Shown here: one piece after another, positions 1 through 10,862 of the stretch | Position numbering within the stretch: position 1 is the first letter of the stretch | How the letters are laid out: each line of letters opens with the position of its first letter | Assembly (NCBI GenBank): GCA_963930655.1 | Contig: OZ005607.1 | Location: forward strand, 18,798,374 to 18,862,373 | Reading direction: 5' to 3' | Source of the DNA: Myrica gale | Taxonomy: Eukaryota; Streptophyta; Magnoliopsida; Fagales; Myricaceae | Length of the DNA stretch: 64,000 nucleotides | The notes under the pieces: generated by a model | The model's database searches: none | The model's input: the letters and a program-made list of their open reading frames with translations, nothing else | What the model was told of the DNA's origin: nothing | Position numbers and translations under genes: made by a program

Positions 1-597
1 GCCTAATACTTCCCTGTTTGATTCCATACATGTTGGCATTTGATATGTGCAGACACATGTAACCACATTGGGTGTAATGTTTTAGAAAAGAAGGTATAAT
101 CTCTGACTTACCTAGTGCTTGGGGCGTGGGATTACTCCAAGTTCTGGAGTTCACTGTGTGCAAGTGTTGCAGAACACATTAGTGGTTGGTCTCGTGTACA
201 AGGTTCTCATTGTTACCAAACAAACAAAACAAAAAGAAGAAATTTACTCCGCTACATAGGTGTGCTATTCTTTGAGGAAATTGACATGTTGCTGCATCTG
301 TAGTTTTATCTTCCATATTTGTGCTGCATAGCTTTAGCCCTCAGTGATCAAGCATATTGATGATTTGTAGTTGTGTGCATAGCAGCAGAACTGAATTTGC
401 TAGGATCTACTGTATACGAGCAGATTTACTCTCTCTAATTGCAGATAGATTTCACATTCTCATTATAAGACCCTTAATGTTGCTAGTTACAAGAGTTTAT
501 ATAAGGTGTATATTCTATTTCCCTTGAATCCCCAGTATGCAAAATAAATTAGGCTACCATGATCCTAAATGACAATGCCCCTGGAGGATTGGTCCAA
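1..597. other. Intronic (UBP12/13) or upstream spacer
   Basis: Presumed intron of the UBP gene, since its catalytic Cys-box exons must lie upstream. No UBP exon, RNA gene or transposon end is recognisable. Confidence 0.4.
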
Positions 598-614
598 GGG
601 AAGTTGTCATTGTT

Positions 615-2567
615 TTTTTTTATACGTAAGCCAATCTTATTAAAGAGAAAAAAACAAACCCAACAGTACAAGAGGCTATACTGAAAATCCAAACCCAAAC
701 GCACACCCCACCCCGAGGCGCCAACCGCAGCCAAACTCATCCAACAAACCCAAAACGGTCAAAGCCAAGGACAATCCCTCCCTATTACAAACTCAAAAGA
801 AACCCCACCCTATTACACGATCAAACCCAAAACGATCAAAGCCGAGGACAACCCTGCCCAAAACTCAAAAGAAACCCCACCCTATTACACGATCAACGCC
901 AAGGCCTGCCCTTTGTTCTTAGTCTGCCTAGCGGTCGAAGAAGACCCATCATAGTTAATCGAAGAGTTTAAACCCTTTAACTCCTGAAGCATCCTCCCCC
1001 CTGATTTTTTGGATTTTTTAGAACTAAGCGGTACCCTATCGCGTTCCAATGCAGCGAAGAGATTCCTCAGCTCCTCCTCGTGACCGTCACTCGTCACTCC
1101 AACCAAATGTCCAACCAAGGAAACCATATCTAATACCCATTCTGGAGAGTTCCCCTCCAAATCGTCTCTAGGGAAACTGACCGCCAAGGGGTCAACCTGC
1201 ACCAGTTTCCCCACAGGATCTCGAAGAAGCTCTCCAACCTCCATCTTTAGAGAAAGTGCCTCAAGAGATGATTCCCCACGGCACAAGCCAGAGTCCCCCG
1301 AGACAACACAAGCCAGGGTCCCCCGAGAACAATCCCCCACGGGATCCATTACTGCCCGCTCCCTCTCGGCAACACAAGTCTCCTGAACGTGGGCCTCCTC
1401 CATCGGGACCCCATTCTGGAGCGTCCCATCGTGAAGATCGGCTTGGTCTGGCGCCGAAAAGCTGTATCCCGAAGTCTCCGGCACTGTCCGCTCCTTCTCG
1501 TTTTCATCTTCGGACTATTTCGGCTCCAGAGAGTCGCCGGAACCCTTCCCTGCCACCATAGACAGCGTTGCTTGAGGCAAGTCATCCACCGGCAGAGAGT
1601 TCCGGCCAGCACCCGAGTTCGGGTCATCCTGCCCATCCTGCCCATCACCCGGCTCTGCACACCCACACGGCTTCTCCACACTAGTAGGCGTTATCAACTG
1701 GGTCAATGGGCCGGGCTCACAGAAAGGAGAGTGAGAATGAGACCCACGACCCAATTGAAGAGAGACCGAGCCAACCTGCGTAGAACCGCATGCAAAGCAA
1801 CTCAAGGCCCTCCTGGGTTCCTCTATGAATTTGAAAAGGCTGTCCAGCTCAGCACGCATGCGCAATAAATGCGCCCTGAGCTCTCTGTCTGTCCCAGCCG
1901 TCCCCCCAAAAGCCTCCTTACGAAAGGAATGCATGTGACCTATGTCCATTGGAAAACCAACTGAGGACAGCCTTCGGCCTGCAGACGCCGCCATTGGGAA
2001 TTTGTTCTCCCCCTCACCCTCCTCCTTCATCATCTCCGGCGAGCCACCCCTCACCAGTTGGGCAAAGGAAACTCCCAGCCTAATCCCTGACACTGCATGC
2101 CCCGAGTCTCATCTGCACAGCTCACCAATGACAGAAATCATCTCCTCGCAAGACTGAGCGAAGGCCTGCCAGCCAAAGCCCGCTCGCCCCTTAGGGATCC
2201 TGACTGCCCCCCTCTGCCGTCTATTCCCAAATTCCACCAACACAGTGTATCTACCATGCTCATTCGAACATTTTTGGGCAAGAAACGCACGAGAGGATTC
2301 ATTGAACTTCACCGAAAGACCCTTGTCTTCTTTCCCCTCCTCCAGTTTGCCAAAGAGGTTGGCAGGCCAAACCATCCCATATCTGCCAATGCGAATAGAG
2401 CTCTGCGACTTCCGACTCAGTTCCGATAACGTAACGAGACCCAACTTGCTAACCGAGAAATGAAACGCCTTCGCCTCAATCACTGAACTCCGGAAAAAAG
2501 CCATCACAAACCACGAACTAAGAAAACTAACACAGCTCGATGGACCTACGGGGAGGAGAACAGAGAG
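615..2567 (-). mobile_element. ORF1-only LINE derivative, copy 1
   Basis: A complete minus-strand element: 5' leader, ORF1 (2504 to 885), a short linker, then a LINE 3' end (the TGTACTGTT motif, a run resembling TTTAATAAGATT, then poly-A, read here as poly-T near 613-620). There is no ORF2. It is flanked by a 17-bp direct repeat, gggaagttgtcattgtt at 598-614 and gggaagttttcattgtt at 2568-2584, one mismatch. A tandem duplication of roughly 80 bp (about 743-905) spans the ORF1 end and linker. The layout matches the element at 6291-8477. Confidence 0.88.
885..2504 (-). pseudogene. LINE ORF1 protein, two in-frame stops
   Basis: Starts MAFFRSSVIEAKAFHFSVSK. About 540 codons stay in one frame from ATG to the terminal TAA, interrupted only by stops at 2109-2111 and 1515-1517, with no net frameshift. 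The N-terminal domain of about 130 residues (GRY, RRG and IPKGRAGFGW segments) and the C-terminal motif DGHEEELRNLFAALE are shared with the ORF1s at 6442 and 13540. One CxxC (CFACG) is present but no full CCHC knuckle. ORF1 proteins of LINEs bind the element RNA; that role is inferred. Confidence 0.8.
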
Positions 2568-2846
2568 GGGAAGTTTTCATTGTTATGAGCAGTTTATCGA
2601 GCATTTCTGAAGTTGGAGCTTGATTCATTGGTGCTATTCTATCAATTGTCATTTTCTATGAAAAGAAACCATAAAGATGGAGATCATGTTATTTTGGGTT
2701 GCTATTGAGGAATGGTAAGTTTTGTGAGAGGGTAGGTGAAGGCCTCACATTCCCTTTAAAATACATTTGGAAGGAAAGTTTCTTACTTAGTTAGCTGATT
2801 TGACGAGGATTTTTCATATTATTTCTAACAATGACAACTTGTTAGA

Positions 2847-4873
2847 AATAGGCTGAAGTGTGTGTTGCACAAGATTATCTCCCCGTCTCAGAACACATTT
2901 GTTCGCGGTAGGCAGATTCTGGATTCGGTGTTGATTGCGAACGAGTGTATTGACTCACGTTTGAGGTTAGGTGTGCCGGGTATGCTGTGTAAGTTGGACA
3001 TCCACAAAGCTTACGACCATGTGAATTGGGATTTTCTGTTGTACCTTCTCAGGAGATGTGGGTTTGGAGCAAAGTGGTGTCGCTGGATCTATTTTTGTAT
3101 TTCTTCAGTTAAGTTTTCTGTTCTTGTGAACGGTTCTCCTGAAGGTTTTTTTGGTAGCTCTCGTGGGCTAAGACAGGGTGATCCCTTATCTCCCTTGTTG
3201 TTTGCCATTGTTATGGAGGCATTATCTCGTATGAGGGCTTCCGAGCTTCTGGGGGGAATAGGGAAGGGGTTTGTGTCTGTCACTTGTTGTTTGCTGATGA
3301 TACGTTGATTTTCTGTGGGGCGGAGGATTATCAGTTTCGTAGTCTCCGTTGCATGCTTCTTTGTTTTGAGGCAGTTTCTGGCTTGAAGGTTAACTTATCT
3401 AAGTCTGGGGTGATTCCTGTTGGCCAAGTCAGTAATGTGGCAAAGTTGGCTTCCATCTTGGGGTGCAGGGTGTCCAATTTGCCTTTGACGTATTTGGGTC
3501 TTCCGCTGGGAGCTCGTTTTAAGAGTATTCCCATTTGGGATGAGATCTTGGAAAGGATGGAAAGACGGTTGGCTGGGTGGAAGCGTTTGTACTTATCTAA
3601 GGGAGGTCGTGTTACTTTGATTAAGTCTATGCTTTCGTGTCTTCCTACGTACTTTCTCTCTCTTTTTCCTCTTCCGCATAAGGTTGCTGCTAGAATGGAG
3701 AAATTGCAAAGAGACTTTTTGTGGGGCAGCGATGGTGAGGTTCACAAGTTTCATCTTGTTAATTGGCAGACTGTTTGCTCGCCTATTGATTGTGGTGGTT
3801 TGGGTATTAGAGGACCCTCCTTGTTTAATAAAGCCTTGTTGGGTAAATGGTTATGGAGGTTTGCTACTGAAAGAGATTGTATGTGGCAGAAGGTTATTAA
3901 GGAAAAATATGGAGCCTCTACGGGGGAGTGGTGCACTTTTCCTCCTCATGGGTCTTATAGGGTTAGTCTCTGGAAGCATATTAGCAAGGGGTGGGAGGCT
4001 TTCCGGACCCATACTCGGGTGGTGGTGGGGAATGGGCGACGAACGAGGTTTTGGCATGATGCGTGGTGTGGGGGTCGACCGTTGAGTTGCTCTTTTCCTA
4101 CAGTTTTTTCCCTTTCTTTGGATCCGGATGGTCTGGTGGTGGATTTTATGGATTATGAGGCTAGCACGGTGGTTTGGAATGTTCAGTTCTTACGTCATGC
4201 AAATGATTGGGAATTGGACGAGTTTTCATCATTTTTTTCCACCCTTTATGAGTCTGTGGTGCATCGAGGTGTGGAGGACAAGTTGTGTTGGGTGGGTAGC
4301 AAGGACAACTGCTTTTCTGTGAAGTCGTTCTATGCTTTGCTTGCTGGTGGTAGAGCTGTGTCCTTCCCTTGGCGTCGCATCTGGAAGTCTAAAGTCCCTT
4401 CAAGAGTATCCTTCTTTGTTTGGGAGGCTACGCATGGTAGGATTTTGACGTTTGACAACTTGAGGCGTCGAGTGCTTTATGTGCTTGATTGGTGCTACCT
4501 ATGTAAGAAGGATGACGAATCGAGTAACCATGTCTTACTCCATTGTCTGGTGGCGAGAGGTCTGTGGCAGCATGTCTTCTACTTGCTGAACCTTCATTGG
4601 GTTATGCCAGAACGGGTGGGGGACGTTTTGATTTGTTGGGGGAGAGAGCTTAAGGATCTTTTAGCTCAGGTTATTTGGAGGATGATTCCTCTTTGTATTT
4701 GGTGGAGTCTTTGGAAGGAGAGGAATATGTGTTGTTTTGAGGGTTCTTCGTTGTCCATTGAGCGCCTGCAGGGTGGTTTGTTGTTTACTTTGTTTCTTTG
4801 GGCTAATGCGTTTTTGGGGGGCTCTTTTCTTGATTTTCAGGATTTCCTTAGTTTCTTTGTTTGTATGTTGTAA
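2847..4873 (+). pseudogene. LINE ORF2 C-terminal part (reverse transcriptase, zf-RVT)
   Basis: Codes for most of the reverse transcriptase and the C-terminal zinc-binding region. Visible motifs: [33 protein letters not shown] (motif A), [14 protein letters not shown] (motif B), and LFADDTL with the catalytic Asp pair (motif C, about 3287-3301). Downstream comes the zf-RVT block [22 protein letters not shown] with WCYLCKK and HVLLHC. A single frameshift near 3280, just before motif C, is the only lesion I see, so this copy is fairly young or was protected. The endonuclease part is absent because of 5' truncation. Confidence 0.88.
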
Positions 4874-4941
4874 CCTGTCAGTACAATCTTTGTACTGCTG
4901 TTTCTCTTTTTCCGTTAATAAACTTCTTACTTATCAAAAAA
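2847..4941 (+). mobile_element. 5'-truncated LINE (RT to 3' end)
   Basis: Homology to the other LINEs begins inside the reverse transcriptase at about 2847 and runs through the RNase H/zf-RVT region to a 3' end of TTACTTATCAAAAAA. I could not find a convincing target-site duplication. A 12-bp inverted repeat (2820-2831 and 2839-2850) sits on the 5' junction. Confidence 0.88.
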
Positions 4942-6277
4942 TAGTATTGCAGAGGATTTATGGTTAAAGATAAGAAAAAAATAACCAACTTATAGGAGTT
5001 GAGAGTCTATTCACCTATTGAGGTTTCTTTCCATCATATCATACATGTCTTCTGATTAGTTGTCATGGAATCAACAACCCAGGGAAGTGAAGTGCATATA
5101 ATGCCCATGTTGGAAAGAGGGACATTAGAGAAGGAATGTGGCTACTGATTGTTTGCAAGGAATTTTTCAAACTCCTCCTCTGTAATAATGATAGGGTAAT
5201 TTGAAGTAGAGACGGATAGAGAAGATTATTTTGCGGGGAGTACTTTGATTAGCAGTCAGTGTACCATGTAAGCCCCAACAATAAGCAACTCTACGACTGC
5301 TGACACAATGAGTACATTCCCACAACTGTAACTTCTAGCTTTGGCTCACCCTAAATTTTGCCCAGGTCTCATCCACGGCTATTTCTTACAATCACCCTTA
5401 TTTCCTTCATAATCTAGTTATAGCAACAAGAGCTGATTGTTTGGTTAAATCATGATGATACTTAGATAGCTTTGGTTGGTGCAAAGGATAAAACAACGCT
5501 GACAATGTTGGAAGCTGGCCAATACTTCGGACAACGTGTGGAAAGAAAATGAATTGCATGCATATCTTGTGATTGTTTTTCATCTGGCTAGTATCCAAAT
5601 TACTAGTTTCATGCTGAATGACTTCTTCACAGATTTGAATCCTCAATGAAAAGTCTCCTCTGAGTTGTTCAGCTTGCTGTAAAGAGAAATGCTCACCTAA
5701 AACTTGATAGATTGAAGTAAACATTATTGGCTCTAGAGTACAACTTTGCAGCTTGGCCCCGGATTTCTTTAATAGAATGAACAAAGAGGAAATGAGGGGC
5801 AATTCATCATATATGTTATTCTATAACCGAGCCATCGTCCGTGTATCTTATTAATCCCACAGTGCAATCACAGCCGCAAAGGAGAAACTAGAGTCACTGG
5901 AAGAAGGCTTAATCACGATTGAGTGGTTGCCTTTTCCCTTGGAAAGCAGATAAACTTAGACAAGCTTAGCTCAGTGAAGGTAATTACTTCAGTCATTTGT
6001 ACTAAAAGTGAATTAGGAGAAGCAACGACATTGAACTTCTTTCATTAGGATCAATCAACCATGATACAGGATGATTTTTGGACCGAAACAGTGGGTAAAA
6101 TGGACAGAATCAGACAAACACAGTGATAAATCATTCAAGAAATACAGAGTTAGAAGAAACTAGTCAGAACTGGTTGAAAAATTGATGAACAGGCCGAAAA
6201 GCTGGTTTGACTAGAAGAAATTGGCTATGACTGTTTTAAAAGGAATGAATTGGCAAACAGATTGTTGGAGAGGGAAG
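4942..6277. other. UBP12/13 intron spacer
   Basis: Unique-looking intronic sequence between two LINE insertions. No exon, RNA gene or repeat boundary recognised. Confidence 0.4.
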
Positions 6278-6290
6278 GAAACAGTGATGA

Positions 6291-8477
6291 GGAGTCTTCA
6301 CTGGTGTCCTTGGGGATGCAATTCTAGATGTCATGCTTGTTAAAAACATGAGCTTTCTTTTTTTCTCCGTTCTCTCTCCTCTAGGTTCTCCTCCCCGTAG
6401 GTCCATTGAGTTGTGTTAGTCCTCTTAGTTCGTGGTTTGTGATGGCTTTTTTCCGTAGTTTAGTGGTAGAGGCAAAGACTTTCCATTTCTCGGTTAGCAA
6501 GTTAGGTCTCCTTACGTTATCGGAGCTGAGTCGGAAGTCGCAGAGTTCCGTTCGTATTGGCAGAAATGGGGTGGTTTGGCTTGCCAACCTCTTTGGCAAA
6601 CTGGAGGAGGGGATAGACGACAAAGGTCTGTCGGTGAAGTTCAATGAATCATCCCGTGAGTTTCTTGCCCAGAAATGCTCGAATGAGCATGGTAGATATA
6701 TTGTGTTGGTGGAGTTTGGGGACAGAAGGCGAAGGGGGGCAGTCAGGATCCCTGAGGGGCGATCGGGTTTTGGATGGCAAGCTTTCGCTCAGACTTGTGA
6801 GGAGATGGTCTCTGTCATTGGTGAGCTTCGTCGATCAACCTCGGGGTATGCAGGGTTAGAGTTTAGGCCGGGAGTTTCCTTTGCCCAACTGGTGAGGGGT
6901 GGCTCGCCGGAGATGATGAAGGAGGATGGTGAGGGGGAGCTTCGTACCCATCATGAAGGCAACGTTAACCTGACAAGGCAGGCCAAAGTTGGCTTCCCAA
7001 TGGCGGCTTCTGCAGGTCGAAGTCTGTCATCAGCTGTCTTCCCAATGGGCGAAGAAGGTCACGTGAATTATTTTCGAAAAGATGCTTTTGGGGGGGCATT
7101 ATGGGCACATTTACTACGCCTGCGTGCTGAGTTGGAGAGCATTTTCGAATTAATGGAGGAACCCAGGAGGCCCTTGAGCTGTTTCACGTGTGGTTCTTCG
7201 AAGGTGGGCTCGGTACCTCTTGAGTTGGGCCGAGGGCCTCACTCAACGTTATGTCAACCCGGCCCAGTGACCCAGTTATTCGAGCTTGCGGCTGTGGGGA
7301 AATCGACTGGGAAATCGGAGAAGGGTGATGGGCAGGATGATGGCCAGAAATCTTTGCCGGTGGATGGGTCTCCTCAGGCGACGCTGTCTGCGGTGGCAGG
7401 GAAGGATTCCGGCGACTTGCCGGCGCCGGATCAACCAGTAGATGTTGACGCAAAGAAGCGGGCAGTGCCGGAGACGTCGGGATGCAGCTTGTCGGCGCCA
7501 GACCAGGCTGACCTTCATGATGGGTCGTCCCAGAGGGGGATCCCGACGTGGTCTGTGGTGGCCGGGAAGGGTTCCGGTGACTCGTCGGAGCCAGCTCAGA
7601 CTGTAGAAGTTGGCGACGAGAAGTGGGCAGCGCCGGAGACGTCGGGATTCAGCTTTTCGACGCCAGACACAACCGATCTTCAGGATGGGATGCTCCATAG
7701 GAGGTCTGGAGGTGGGGGAGGGCTTTCGGGGGATACTTTTCAGGATCTGTCTTCTGGGGCTCCATTTGGTGGTCTGGAGGTGGGGGAGGGCTTTCGGGGG
7801 ACCCTCTCTGGAGGTGACACCAGTTCCTCTCTTGGGGCACATTCTCTAGAGATAGAGGTTAGAGAGGTAAGCGAGCCTCTACGTGATCCCGTGGAGGAAT
7901 TGGTGCATGTTGACCCCTTGGCGGTCAGTTTTCCTAGAGATGGTTTGGAGGGGAAATCTCCAGATTGGGTATTAGATATGGTTTCCTCTGTAGGACATTT
8001 GGTTGGAGTGTCGAGTGATGGTCACGAGGAGGAGTTGAGGAATCTCTTCGTTGCTTTGGAACGCAATCGGGTACCGCTTCGCTCAAAAAAATCCAACAAA
8101 TCAGGGGGACGGATGATTCGGGAGTTAAAGGGATTGCATTCATCGATTAATTATGAAGGGTCTTCTTCGACCGCTAGGCAGACCAAAAACAAAGGGCAGA
8201 CTTTGGCTTTGATTGTGTAATAGGGTGGGGTTTCTTTTGAGGGTGGGGCTTTCGTTTGTTGGGTTAGTTTGGCAGTGCTTGGCGCCGTGGGAGGTCTTTT
8301 GTTGTGGGGAAGTGGTGGCTTTGGATTGTATTGGCTTTGGGTTGTATTGCCTTGGGAGGTCTTTTGTTGTGGGGTTTGGGTTTGGATTTTCAGTATAGTC
8401 CCTTGTACTGTTGATCCCTCTGTTTTGTGTTTTTGTTTTTTTCTCTTTAATAAGATTGTCTTACTTATCAAAAAAAA
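6291..8477 (+). mobile_element. ORF1-only LINE derivative, copy 2 (intact ORF1)
   Basis: Bounded by a perfect 13-bp target-site duplication, gaaacagtgatga at 6278-6290 and 8478-8490. Order: about 150 bp leader, ORF1 (6442-8220), about 170 bp linker unlike ORF2, then a LINE 3' end (CAGTATAG, TGTACTGTT, TCTTTAATAAGATTG, CTTACTTATC and poly-A). ORF2 is absent rather than truncated, and the 5' end matches copy 1 (CTCCTCCCCGTAGG before the start codon). The element must use enzymes from autonomous relatives, a plausible inference because the 3' ends are shared. Confidence 0.92.
6442..8220 (+). CDS. LINE ORF1 protein, intact, 592 residues
   Basis: Uninterrupted ORF; I choose the ATG at 6442 (MAFFRSLVVEAKTFHFSVSK) because it aligns with the starts of the two other ORF1s; an in-frame ATG at 6406 would add 12 residues. 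Layout: residues 1-130 form a conserved basic domain with GRYIVLVEFGDRRRRGAVRI and GRSGFGWQAFA; residues 150-230 contain VSFAQLVRG; then a long Pro/Ser/Gly/Asp-rich low-complexity middle with repeated GDSSEPA/ETSGFSFS-type segments; last about 100 residues carry SVGHLVGVSSDGHEEELRNL, SKKSNKSGGRM and SSINYEG. One CxxC (CFTCG) occurs but no CCHC knuckle, unlike many plant LINE ORF1s. Probable RNA-binding chaperone of the LINE particle (inferred). Confidence 0.85.
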   Translation: MAFFRSLVVEAKTFHFSVSKLGLLTLSELSRKSQSSVRIGRNGVVWLANLFGKLEEGIDDKGLSVKFNESSREFLAQKCSNEHGRYIVLVEFGDRRRRGAVRIPEGRSGFGWQAFAQTCEEMVSVIGELRRSTSGYAGLEFRPGVSFAQLVRGGSPEMMKEDGEGELRTHHEGNVNLTRQAKVGFPMAASAGRSLSSAVFPMGEEGHVNYFRKDAFGGALWAHLLRLRAELESIFELMEEPRRPLSCFTCGSSKVGSVPLELGRGPHSTLCQPGPVTQLFELAAVGKSTGKSEKGDGQDDGQKSLPVDGSPQATLSAVAGKDSGDLPAPDQPVDVDAKKRAVPETSGCSLSAPDQADLHDGSSQRGIPTWSVVAGKGSGDSSEPAQTVEVGDEKWAAPETSGFSFSTPDTTDLQDGMLHRRSGGGGGLSGDTFQDLSSGAPFGGLEVGEGFRGTLSGGDTSSSLGAHSLEIEVREVSEPLRDPVEELVHVDPLAVSFPRDGLEGKSPDWVLDMVSSVGHLVGVSSDGHEEELRNLFVALERNRVPLRSKKSNKSGGRMIRELKGLHSSINYEGSSSTARQTKNKGQTLALIV

Positions 8478-8490
8478 GAAACAGTGATGA

Positions 8491-9784
8491 ACCAGCAAAA
8501 ATGCTCAAGAAATGGGTGAAGTCGGGACTGTATCGGCTAAAATAATATTACATAGTTGAAAGGGGCAACTTGGATGCAGGTTGAGTTGAACATGCATTGA
8601 CTCAGGCTTGGGTTGAGACGGTCCTTCACCCAGATTCAAGATATGTGGGATGATATCTTGTGTTTTTTCCTCTTCCCTTCTTCTCAATAGTCAATACAGG
8701 CCTGAGCTTTCAACATTAAACACCAACAGTATATTCTTTATAATAGCAAGAACAATACTTCAATGAACGCATCACAGTGATCGACAAAGCAGCAAAATGA
8801 GCACACTGATGCCAACAAATATCTCAATCAACATCAGAACTACTAACCTTTCACAGAGAACCCAACTGTGACGGATGACAGATCTGTCGCCAAACATCCA
8901 ATGGAGGGTGCCCTCAATTATGTTAATGTCTTCCACTGATGATGATGATTTCCTCCAGCTTTAACTGAGAATGTCATGCTAGTGACTACTGGAAAAGTGA
9001 AGAATAGAAATTCAAAAAGAAACCAAAAAAAAAAAAATAAAAATAAAAAAGGTAGGATCAACGTTTTTTTTTGGGGGAAAAAAGACTATTAAGGCTGTGA
9101 CACAATCTAATATTGAAGATCAGAAAATAAGAGAATTTTAGGAGTTAAAAGTGTGTTATTTTCATACAAAATTTGAGTACAAAAATCGTTCCCACTTTAT
9201 AATAGAACCTAATCAACTAGCGAGAAACGTACACATACAAACTCTATTTACCATCTTCTACTTTGTTTCTTGAGTGTGAGAGATGTGATCATTGTTGTTT
9301 GGGATTGTGTGGGTTATGTCTAGACTGTTGTGGAGATATTTGCTTGTTGGAGCATTTTGGTAGGAGCTGACTAATGAGAATCCTTGTATGAATGTGGTGT
9401 ATTTGGAGATTGAGATATCACTGCTACCTGAATTTTGGTAGTAGCTTTGAGTTCTGAAATTGAAGCTTCTCTTTTTGTGATTGTGGGTTGTGTGATGGGT
9501 GAATGATGGCATCGAGGACTTAACTTCTCCTTTATTAGACCTTTTTGAGTTGTTAATATATTTTATTTAGCTTTGTTTTGTCCCTTTTCTACTGTAGACA
9601 TTTCTATTCGTACTTACTAAATACCAGGATTTTGCAAGTGTGTGCACAACCCATCTACTTAGTTCCCCCCCCAAATCACACAAAAAAAAAAAGAAAAAAA
9701 GAAAAAAAGAAGAAGGAAGAGAAGCTTTTTTGGTTTATTGATTTCTGGAATTATTTTGTTTATAGTGTTGCATGATTGTTTTAG
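8491..9784. other. UBP12/13 intron spacer
   Basis: Intronic DNA ending in the acceptor TTGTTTTAG at 9784. A-rich runs at about 9018-9050 and 9670-9715. No further feature recognised. Confidence 0.4.
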
Positions 9785-10823
9785 GATGCTAAGAAGGGCG
9801 TGTTGTTCATCGACTTTCCCCCTGTACTTCAACTTCAGCTGAAGCGATTTGAATACGATTTTATGCGGGACACGATGGTGAAGGTCTGTACAGAAAAAAT
9901 GTTTTTTCTTTGTGTCCCTTCATCTACTTGGAATGTTTACGACTTCCTATTAGCCAATAAATTTTTGAATAATGAACTAGTTAAACAATTTGAGATCTAA
10001 ATTCTACCACAAGATTCACAAGCAGTATTTCAAATAGTACGTGACGTGTCGGTTATTAATTCAAAAACTTGTACGTTATACATTTAACTCTAAACTCTGC
10101 TGTATTACTGTTATAATCAAGTTGTGCCCCCTAATCATCAAAGTCTTCGTTCATCCATATAATCAGGTATGACTTTTTGGGTCTGGAATTACTGGCTTGG
10201 CTGAGACAGTTGGTTGTTGGATTTAGGCAACAAGTTGATATGGGGTAAATTAAACAGTAGGTGTTGCAGTTGATGAGCACCCAAGTTTCTGTTTCAGTCT
10301 TTAGGTGGAAAAATTCTGTAATGATGTTGAATAATGAAATTCAATTTCATCTTGAAAAGCTAAGATTGATGTCAATTTTGGATGAGAAGTATTATCAATG
10401 AAAATTGCCACTAAGAATTTGTTTAGCAAATTCGGGACAAAGAAGAAGAATATGAATATATTCATCTTGTGTGGTCGTTACCATGTTGGTTTTTACTGGG
10501 TCTTTGTATCAAGAGTCTTGATCTATGTATTTTTGCTTCTGCAAAGAGACTGAGCAAAATTTCAAAGACGAAGCATTTGTGTGACAATCAATGGAATATC
10601 AAATGAAATTCAGGAGCTCATTTATTCTCAGGAAAAATTGGAAAAATGCCTACCATTGAATTACCTATTTGTCCCAGAACTTTAAGGTGACTCCTTGATA
10701 AGTGGATCCAACACCTCACATATTTAATTTAGAAGTGGTTAAAAAACAGTCTAGATTCAAACGCAGGACCATTGTTTTGATTCCGTGCTAGATCACAAAA
10801 TTCTCCTAAAAACTGAAGGATCC

Positions 10824-10862
<39 letters not shown>

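Noticed and set aside
5407..5802. 131-residue minus-strand ORF in the UBP intron
   Set aside because: No recognisable motif and composition like the surrounding intron; chance ORF.
1..9784. Possible earlier UBP12/13 exons (Cys box, SFYDLQLDVKGC region)
   Set aside because: I scanned all frames by eye for these conserved segments and found none; they must lie upstream.
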